From Sclerotinia nivalis (Eukaryota; Ascomycota; Leotiomycetes; Helotiales; Sclerotiniaceae), in NCBI GenBank assembly GCA_029531795.1, contig JAPEIS010000003.1, positions 1,240,001-1,304,000 of the forward strand: 64,000 nucleotides of DNA. The letters are read 5' to 3'. Under the pieces are notes generated by a model. The model saw nothing but the letters and a program-made list of their open reading frames with translations. It did no database searches and was not told the origin of the DNA. Position numbers and translations under genes: made by a program. Position 1 is the first letter of the stretch. Each line of letters opens with the position of its first letter. Of the stretch, positions 57,015 to 64,000 are shown piece after piece.

Positions 57015-57080
57015 GGGTTAATGAAACTCGAACCTACCAACTTGCAAGCAAGACTTGACACCATACGACTGAGATAACCC
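57015..57080 (-). tRNA. tRNA-like remnant
   Basis: The minus strand reads GGGTTAT ... TTAACCC (six of seven acceptor pairs), with CTCAGTCGTATGG resembling a D arm, CTTGCAA resembling an alanine-type (TGC) anticodon loop and GGTTCGAGT as the B box. It is only 66 nt, and neither the anticodon stem nor the T stem pairs well. A degenerate tRNA or pseudo-tRNA is the best reading. Confidence 0.35.
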
Positions 57081-57440
57081 TTCTTCTTATTTGAGATACC
57101 TCTCTTAAATCAGATGATTCTGGGAGAATATTGAAGACAAGAAGTATGCCCAGCTCCTCGCTACGGGATATTTGGTTCCGCGTCGGGAGGCTTTCAAAAA
57201 GTCGGGTGGAAATCTGGTTTGTAGGAAGCCGTATGTTTTTATTGAGAGGCATAGGTAGCTAATCTGATGATGCAGTTTTTGATTTGCTGACTGTCCATAC
57301 TAAATTCCAAGGGTGTGGAGCAGATCGCCTTCTAATGAAATGGGGAACAAACCTCCCAGATGGTTAGGCTTCAAGGTTTGTCTTTCAAAACATCTTCTCT
57401 TATAAATATTTGCTCGGCTAAATCTTACCTATCTTAAACT

Positions 57441-57611
57441 ATGGTTGAATCTTCGGAGTATGCTCAAGCATTATATACATCTGAAGATTTCAACTATGTT
57501 GCTGGATGGGAGCCCAGGCTATCTGAGAAGTTTGCCGCCCAGGAAAATCAGAAATTAATATGGATTGTGCGACCAGCTAGAAGGAGCAGTAATCGCTACG
57601 TAGGCTGTTAA
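57441..57611 (+). CDS. Short hypothetical frame or exon, 56 codons
   Basis: ATG at 57441; the frame reads MVESSEYAQALYTSEDFNYV, then GWEPRLSEKFAAQENQKLIW, ending RYVGC. Charged and aromatic residues are distributed as in a folded protein. A gta at 57599 could be a donor to a downstream exon. No family is recognised. Confidence 0.35.
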   Translation: MVESSEYAQALYTSEDFNYVAGWEPRLSEKFAAQENQKLIWIVRPARRSSNRYVGC

Positions 57612-57980
57612 GGTTGGATCTGCTTGATCAATAGAACATATTACTTTATTACCACTCATAGTTGTTCAGCAATAACTGATCCGTAATCCTTAGCGAGTTA
57701 TGATGCTCAGGAAAAAAGATCTCGAATTACAAGAGTAACTCTCAAGGAACAAAAATGAGGCTACTACCATATCCATTTTCATCATTCCTCCATCCTGTGA
57801 TATAACTACACAATTATTTCAAATGCCTTTGAGTTTCATGATCACCAAAACATACGTACCACAGTATAATGCAACGCATTAAGTGGCGTATTACGGGTTT
57901 ACACTATCTTACAGAACATAAATTGTAGTATAAGACGTTAAAACCCGCACAGATAATGTCTTTAATCCAAAATACACACT

Positions 57981-59133
57981 TTAACTAAGATAGCACTCTT
58001 GTTGATCCTCCTTGTGCATTCCAACGGCCAGCCGGTCTCCCTCTCCAGGAGGTAAAATACATTGGCTAACTTTATTGCCAAGCATATCTACTAAACAAAA
58101 TCCTTGAACTGTTCTCCATTCCCCTCCTAGAATTTCTACGTATCTCCTATGACTAACTTCATCCTCTAGTTTAGTCGCCTTAATTAAATTAGATCTGAGC
58201 GGGGCAAATCTTCCCCAAGGAATAACTACTACAACGATATGAAAACCATGTTCATCTACGCCAACGATTTGACTTTAAGCAGTACTTACTCTAATCTTTC
58301 GTCTAATCCACCTTCTTAGTCGTAACCTCGGGTAAAAAGCAGCAAAAAGTTGAGTATACACATCATTAATAACGGGATAAACAAGCGCATTCGCAATAAT
58401 GTATAGCGTCACCCCTTGATATCTAGCCATCTGTATGTGTGCATTCCATGATTAATCAGTACACTAACTCTAACTATCGCATTTTCTTTATACCGTCTAG
58501 CATACTCCATACTCAATAACCGATCACCACATCTGCTATTCCATGTCGTTCAGCATGTGGGTTTCGATATTGTGAAAGAGGTAGGTCGAGATACGTGCGT
58601 CCCGATTGCACGCTGCAAGGGGGAATGGGAATACGAACTGATCAGATTACATTGTAAAGGCTTCAAGTAGTATAACTAATAGAATTAACAATAGGTTTGG
58701 ATTGTATACAATGGGTATACAAAAAGACTAATGGAAAACGATTGATTATTCAAGAAAGGAAGGACGAAGTTCTTTCCTTATATCTAATTACGAAGGATCA
58801 TGTGATCTATTGCCTATGAACTAGCTACGTATATGGCTTCAATAGCCCAACTTTCTCACAATATATAAAAATCCAAATAATCTAAATCGATAATTACCGT
58901 GATCCTGGGGTGCAAATTGCATTAATCCATAGGATGAAAGCGAAGAACATGAGGCTTTTGATTCTTGACCGAGAAAGGTTTAAGCCGCAATTCTCACTTG
59001 AGCCAAGTCGACGAGATTGAGAGAGGAAAATGAGCTCGCCGGTGGATTTTTGATATCGTTTCTTTGAAAGACGTGATAGCTTGAGATCTCCTTTTCCTCG
59101 GACCGACAAGCGAGGTAGATTTTGGCATTTCAT
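57981..59133 (-). pseudogene. Three-exon gene of unknown family with one in-frame TAA
   Basis: The exons 58898-59133, 58528-58612 and 57981-58430 join in frame to 257 codons. The protein starts MKCQNLPRLSVRGKGDLKLS and has one hydrophobic segment (SLMFFAFILWINAICTPGS) near residues 60-78. It continues GRTYLDLPLSQYRNPHAERH, ARYQGVTLYIIANALVYPVI (second hydrophobic stretch) and FYPRLRLRRWIRRKIR. The frame meets TAA at 58275-58277 and then continues, undisturbed, with VGVDEHGFHIVVVVIPWGRF and GDRLAVGMHKEDQQECYLS to TAA at 57981. A donor-like gtaagt overlaps the stop, but no acceptor keeps the frame. Either the gene carries a nonsense change, or only the shorter product is made. I do not recognise the family. 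The exon 2 donor is my best fit. Confidence 0.55.
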
Positions 59134-61940
59134 TTTGAGCGTATATAATGCATGCTAGTTCGAGACCCAGACTATTTTTAGCTCCTGTGATTATTTACAC
59201 CTTTTCTTGTAAGTCACTTGGAAGATTTTGAGTGGTGAAAAGAGGTTTTGGTGGAAAAATTGGGTCCATGAGCTGCGGAAGGATTAGCGGCGGTATTGTG
59301 TTAGTTTATCGATTGGGGAGAGTGAAGAAATGGAACGGACTTTTTATCTTTATTGTTTTGTTTGCTGGACTGTGTTTGTAGATGTGGTTGTTAGAAATTC
59401 ATTGGAACATTATTGAAGAGCCTGGATGAATCTAGCCGGAAAGCTGACGAGGTGGATGAGTTTGGACTTAGAAGATAGATTTTCCTGTTAGAGTACAAAA
59501 ATATGATTTAAAAACGTCCGCCATGCTAGGGCCAATAGGTAAGTCATCGGCAAAAATCACAAATTACAAGCAAAGTTCGAATTTAGAGGAGACAATTACC
59601 TCGTAGATAATAAGCGATTATATACCACTTGGAGCCTCAATCATGATACAAGGTTGCAGATATGATAGAGAAAATCAGTTACATCTCCCATGTAAACCCT
59701 GCTTCCAAGTCTTGTATTACCTCCCCTTTTGTTAGCCGAAGCATTAGAAATTAGGCATACTACCTGTCAGGGATTATGCTGAATAAGCAAGCTGTGTATA
59801 GGCCAGATCAGAGTTTTCATACATATAGAATATATACACATATTTTTGACTCTTCTATTATAATACCTCAATAATTAAGCCGATAAGGTTCCACTGCGTT
59901 GTACTTGTGCTCTAACCTTGACAAAGAGCAGATTCAATGCAATCCATCAGAGCCCGAAAAAAAAAAAAAAATAATAAAATAAAATCACATTTCCAGCAGA
60001 AGGCGCAACTTCCATCCATAGTACACAAAACCATACAATCCATTTCAATCAACCTTGAAATAGCAATCTGGCAGCTGAACTCCCGCACCATAAAACGCAC
60101 ATCACTCTGCGCTGCCCTATCAGATGGCGATCCGGTCTAAAGTCCATTCAACGATCTCGCTATCGAATTTAGGGATTAACAGCACTTATTGTTAGCATTT
60201 TCAGCTTCGCAAAGTGAGGAGCTGGACATATTTATATTGAATGTGCACCACCTATTTAAAGTGAGGAAGTGGGTTATATTGACAACTGACTAATTAGATG
60301 CATGACTAGCAAATAACATGAAAACGGTAGAAAAAATGAAATACCAAAAGGGAAATAGTCAGACAGACGCGCAGCTATTGCAAACTTGCGAGTTCGGATA
60401 ATATTACCAGTCTATTCCTTTTCATTCCGATACTTGACATGTCGTCCCGCCCAAAGCTCTGCTCTGTAGCCGGATGCCCTGCGCTCGCGCAGTTGCCTCA
60501 TCATGACGAGTTATCACTCAGGACACTTTAAGTAAAGATCCCTCATATATGTAGCGTGCAACCTATCTAGAGTAGTATGCTCTTCCGCGTTATGTATTAG
60601 ATTAGAATGAAATTTACGCGTAGCCATAGCGCCCCTGAAAAGCCAGACTGGAGTAACGGTAGTGCGACTGACTACCTTCTATACTGATCCTCCGCATGCC
60701 TGTCTCTCCGTCGGTTAGGTTCTCCTCGGATGGCATGCATACATGCAAAAGGTTCAAGGTTTAAATTTGAGTCTTTGCAATTAACCACCTCGAAGATCAT
60801 GCACATATTCATACACATATTTATCATTATTGAGTTACAAAGCGCCCTGAGCAAAGTATAAGAATGAGCTATCTACCAGTTAATCTGATAGAAAATAAAA
60901 CACAATCATCCTATTCGACGTAACATAACCATTATCTATCTTATCAAAAACTTCATACTATACTTAACAAATAATTCCCAATAATCAAACTCATCAAGAG
61001 AACCAGCCCCGAACGATAACCCAAAGAAAAGAAACAAGCAAATAAATAAATAAACACAGCACATACACAAAACCCAGCACATGATAACACCAACCCTCCC
61101 TCCATATCTCCATAAAAGAAGTTCCCCTCACCTCACCTCACCTCACCTCCCAACAAACCAAGCACTCTACACCCACTCCTCACTCCCAAACTCGGATTTC
61201 AATCAGCAATCAGCATCACCAAATGCACCAAGTGCACCAAGCACTCGCTCCCAAATTCGAATTTCAACCAGCCTGAAGTTAAATACCTACCTACCTACCT
61301 ATAAATCATAGAGCACATAGAGCACATAAAGCACACACATAGAGCACATACTCGTAAAGCACATAATAATGATTTCACGCCATACATATAGTATATAGAC
61401 GCGAGCGAGCGACTACTCCGTACAGCCATTTATTTCTCGATTCACCAGTTGCGCTCTTTTTTATTTATTGTAATATTAAATGAAGGAGCTCGAGGAGGGG
61501 AGGGAAAGAAAGAAAGAAATAAGTAAGTATTTACTGGGATATGATGATCAGACAGACTATTGATGGACTTTAATCAACAGTAGCGATTACAATATTCATA
61601 AAGTCTCCACTTATACCATGTAGCAAAAAGATAGAAATGGGAGATTACGAGTATTCATCTTAAGGAAAGTGTACGACTGAATCCATTATCATATGAGTGG
61701 AGTATAATACAATTGTGTTTTTCTCTTTCGGGTTATACCTATAACAAGCCAATATCTGGCTCTCGCTAGTGGATTATCCCTCCTATCTCTCCGCTGTGTG
61801 CTGGTGGATGGGCCCTACAAAGAACACATCCAATATATTCATATTCGAATACAAGTACTCTATAAACGCCTCGAAAATAAACAAGAGACCGGAGGGTAAT
61901 ATCCATACATTTCTTTCCACTCCCTTATGCCTCTTAAAAT
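59134..61940. other. Intergenic with simple repeats
   Basis: No gene was found. Contents: an A-run at about 59949-59963, a CTCAC repeat (61129-61148), a CTAC repeat (61285-61300) and a run of gagcacata-like units (61308-61365). The stretch next to the ABC transporter (61650-61940) is its 3' flank. Confidence 0.5.
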
Positions 61941-64000
61941 CTACTTCATTTGGTTATTTGCCTTTTCCAAAACAGCCTCTGTCTTTGTCTTATCTTCTTT
62001 TCGCTCTTTGGCTCCTTCCTCGATAGCTTCACCCTCGGCCTCGTCAGAATCGTTCATCCGAGAAAGTTCATCCGAGATTTCCTCAGATTCTGTGAAATGT
62101 CCTTCTAATTCAACGGGTCTGTGATCCACTGCATCACCTCCACTCATTTGCCATTCCATCAATTTGGAGAAAGCTGAATTGGGATTACTGGATAAAGAAT
62201 TGTACGTTCCAGTTTCAGCAACCTTCCCATCGTTGCCCAATACGATAACGTGATCCGAGCGCTTGATAGTTGACAAACGATGGGCAATTGAAATTGTTGT
62301 ATTATGCCCCCTGAGTAAGGCTGCCAGGGCAGAGTTAACTAGGGTTTCGGATTCGGCATCCAATGCTGATGTTGCCTCGTCTAGTATAAGGATATCTGGA
62401 TTCTTGAGTAAAGCTCTAGCAATTGCAATTCGTTGTTTTTGTCCTCCCGATAATTGAGCGCCACGTGCCCCGACTTGTGTGTCGAGACCTTCAGGGAAAT
62501 CGCTAATGAACTGGCAATTTGCCTTTCGTGCAGCTGCGATAATTTCGGATCTTGAGGCATGAGGTTTTCCATAGGCGATGTTCTCGGCAACAGAACCAGA
62601 CATGAGGACAGGCTCTTGACCGACCATTCCAATTCGACGACGAAGAGACTTTGCGTTCATCTTTGTTATGTCTTGACCATTGATTGTGATCTTTCCCTCT
62701 GTGGGGTTATAGAATCGTAATAGGAGTGAACCAATGGTAGATTTACCTCCACCACTGGGCCCGACAATTGCCACATTAGTACCCGAAGGAATTTCAAAGT
62801 TGAGGCCGTCAAAGATCGCGACTGCTGGTCGTGTTGGGTAGGCAAAGGAGACGTTGTCGAATTTGATGATACCTTGTGCAGACTTAACCTTTGTACCAAC
62901 AGTTGCAGGAATTGTAGGCTTTCGATCTTGAAGCTCAAAAAGACGACTAGCAGCACCAACACCTTTCATGAGTTCCGAGTAAAAGCTGGATACACCAAAC
63001 AAACTTGACCCAGCATAGGCCGTATACATCAAGAAGGATGTTAGTTCACCGATACTTATCATACCGTTCTTAACCATAGATCCACCAGTGTATAGTAATG
63101 CCAAGATAGTCATGTTACCGAAAAATCCACTCGAACTGAAAAAGGTTGCACTGATTAATGCTTCTCGTTTTCCTAATGAGAATATTTTCTTGATTTGTTC
63201 ATTGTATCTGCCAACTTCTTGTGTCTCACTAGCGAAGGCTTGACTGGTACGAACATTTCCGAGTCTCTCTTCGGCGATTTTGGTTAGTGTTCCCAAATTC
63301 CTTTGGATTTTCCGACTAAGATTTCTGATCGCTCTTCCATAAAAGAATGCACCAATTGCGACAGGTGGGAACATGAGACAGAGAATGCTTGTAAGCTTTA
63401 AGCTCACCCATGCCATAGCTGTAAACCCAGCACCTCCACTGACCATGGCTCGTAAACCATCCGAGAGATTCTGAGTGATACTCTTTCCAACAATAACCGT
63501 ATCCGAGCTCAATCGAGAAATAAGATCTCCAACTCGATTTGCGTCGAAGAATTCCGCATTTTGTACATAAGTTCGCCTATATAATTGTGATCGAAGTCTG
63601 GCTACAATTCGTTCTCCCACTATCCTCAATATAATGATACGTCCATAGTTAGCCGCGGCGCCCATCGTTAGAACGCAGGCGAGAGCAATGAAAAATTGAG
63701 AAATATCCAGTCCAAAAAGTTTTTCGCCTTCCGAAGGATCTTTAGTGGCTAAATCAAGAATTTTTCCGATCGAGAATGGTATTGACATGGTGATTGATGA
63801 GGATATCAATAAGAACACAAATGCTAAGCCGAGCCATCTTGCCTCAGGTCGAGCAATTTTGAGTAACCTCCATATTTCACCAAAAGCAGCTGTATTTCCT
63901 TGTTTCTTCCCACTACTCTGTAATCTTGCGCTCAGGTTGACCTGTGTCGCTTTAGAAGCCTTCTCACTTCGTGCAAAATCCCCTTGTTCATCAATATTAT
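61941..64000 (-). CDS. MDL1: Mitochondrial half-type ABC transporter, Mdl1-like; N-terminus beyond the right edge
   Basis: The frame is open from the right edge to TAG at 61941, about 686 codons of the protein. It has the layout of an ABCB half transporter: a leading segment QGNTAAFGEIWRLLKIARPE, then six-helix membrane domain pieces (LAFVFLLISSSITMSIPFSI; GLDISQFFIALACVLTMGA; MAWVSLKLTSILCLMFPPVA), then one ATPase domain. Walker A is GPSGGGKST (about 62736-62762), the signature LSGGQKQRIAIARAL, Walker B ILILDEATSALD and the H-loop SIAHRLST. The C-terminus is an acidic, Lys/Glu-rich tail (ESEEISDELSRMNDSDEAE). Yeast Mdl1 exports peptides from the mitochondrial matrix. The Mdl1 rather than Mdl2 label is a judgement from overall pattern. 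No intron was seen in the visible part. Confidence 0.88.
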   Translation of the reverse strand, partial: NIDEQGDFARSEKASKATQVNLSARLQSSGKKQGNTAAFGEIWRLLKIARPEARWLGLAFVFLLISSSITMSIPFSIGKILDLATKDPSEGEKLFGLDISQFFIALACVLTMGAAANYGRIIILRIVGERIVARLRSQLYRRTYVQNAEFFDANRVGDLISRLSSDTVIVGKSITQNLSDGLRAMVSGGAGFTAMAWVSLKLTSILCLMFPPVAIGAFFYGRAIRNLSRKIQRNLGTLTKIAEERLGNVRTSQAFASETQEVGRYNEQIKKIFSLGKREALISATFFSSSGFFGNMTILALLYTGGSMVKNGMISIGELTSFLMYTAYAGSSLFGVSSFYSELMKGVGAASRLFELQDRKPTIPATVGTKVKSAQGIIKFDNVSFAYPTRPAVAIFDGLNFEIPSGTNVAIVGPSGGGKSTIGSLLLRFYNPTEGKITINGQDITKMNAKSLRRRIGMVGQEPVLMSGSVAENIAYGKPHASRSEIIAAARKANCQFISDFPEGLDTQVGARGAQLSGGQKQRIAIARALLKNPDILILDEATSALDAESETLVNSALAALLRGHNTTISIAHRLSTIKRSDHVIVLGNDGKVAETGTYNSLSSNPNSAFSKLMEWQMSGGDAVDHRPVELEGHFTESEEISDELSRMNDSDEAEGEAIEEGAKERKEDKTKTEAVLEKANNQMK

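Larger units (their letters stand above)
53197..57980. other. Gene-poor stretch with a tRNA-like sequence and a 56-codon frame
   Basis: No larger gene is supported. Protein-like short frames occur at 55894-55990 plus (MATIEEYATVSTNWNGGYTS) and 57441-57611 plus; they may be exons or relics. A tRNA-like sequence lies at 57015-57080. Confidence 0.4.

Overview
The window is nuclear DNA of a filamentous ascomycete. Housekeeping genes are split by short introns of about 45-110 nt with GTAAGT-like donors and CTAAC-like branch points. They include histone H4 with two introns, the nucleoporin Nup82, the small cap-binding subunit, mitoribosomal mL60, sedlin and 60S eL43. Gene style, moderate GC, a Ty1/copia element and mild RIP-like transition bias fit a leotiomycete of the Botrytis/Sclerotinia type. 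That taxonomic call is inference; no marker locus is present.

Layout. 0-5 kb: the end of a low-complexity gene with 26-residue repeats, eL43, and a divergently transcribed saccharopine-dehydrogenase-like oxidoreductase. 5-11 kb: sparse, with two small multi-pass membrane proteins, a short dispersed repeat and a perfect 26-bp inverted repeat that includes a stop codon. 11-13.6 kb: a three-finger CCCH protein with 39-residue repeats. 17.5-25.4 kb: a compact housekeeping cluster of two divergent pairs (Nup82/CBP20 and mL60/TRS20), followed by histone H4. 26.6-27.6 kb: a small membrane-protein gene enclosed by 135-bp inverted repeats that carry a TATA box and differ almost only by transitions. 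27.9-28.6 kb: a second copy of the dispersed repeat, with candidate terminal inverted repeats.

30.9-37.7 kb: a decayed P-type (IIC-like) ATPase gene cut in two by a very young Ty1/copia retrotransposon (31444-37235). Its LTRs differ only in two homopolymer lengths, it has a TGATT target duplication, and its primer site matches the anticodon arm of initiator tRNA-Met. Its reading frame breaks once, by -1 at a GGGG-TGA site between integrase and reverse transcriptase.

37.7-61.9 kb is gene-poor accessory sequence. It holds a SANT/Myb-like protein gene, one Ser-rich hypothetical gene, a three-exon gene with one in-frame TAA, minus-strand stretches that read like decayed coding sequence, and two tRNA-like structures. 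61.9-64 kb: a half-type mitochondrial (Mdl1-like) ABC transporter that runs off the right edge.

The conserved genes serve core functions: translation in cytosol and mitochondria, nuclear export and cap recognition, vesicle tethering, chromatin, and mitochondrial export. I found no secondary-metabolite cluster. The most unusual items are the inverted-repeat-enclosed membrane gene, the displaced frameshift in the retrotransposon and the single-stop gene at 58-59 kb.
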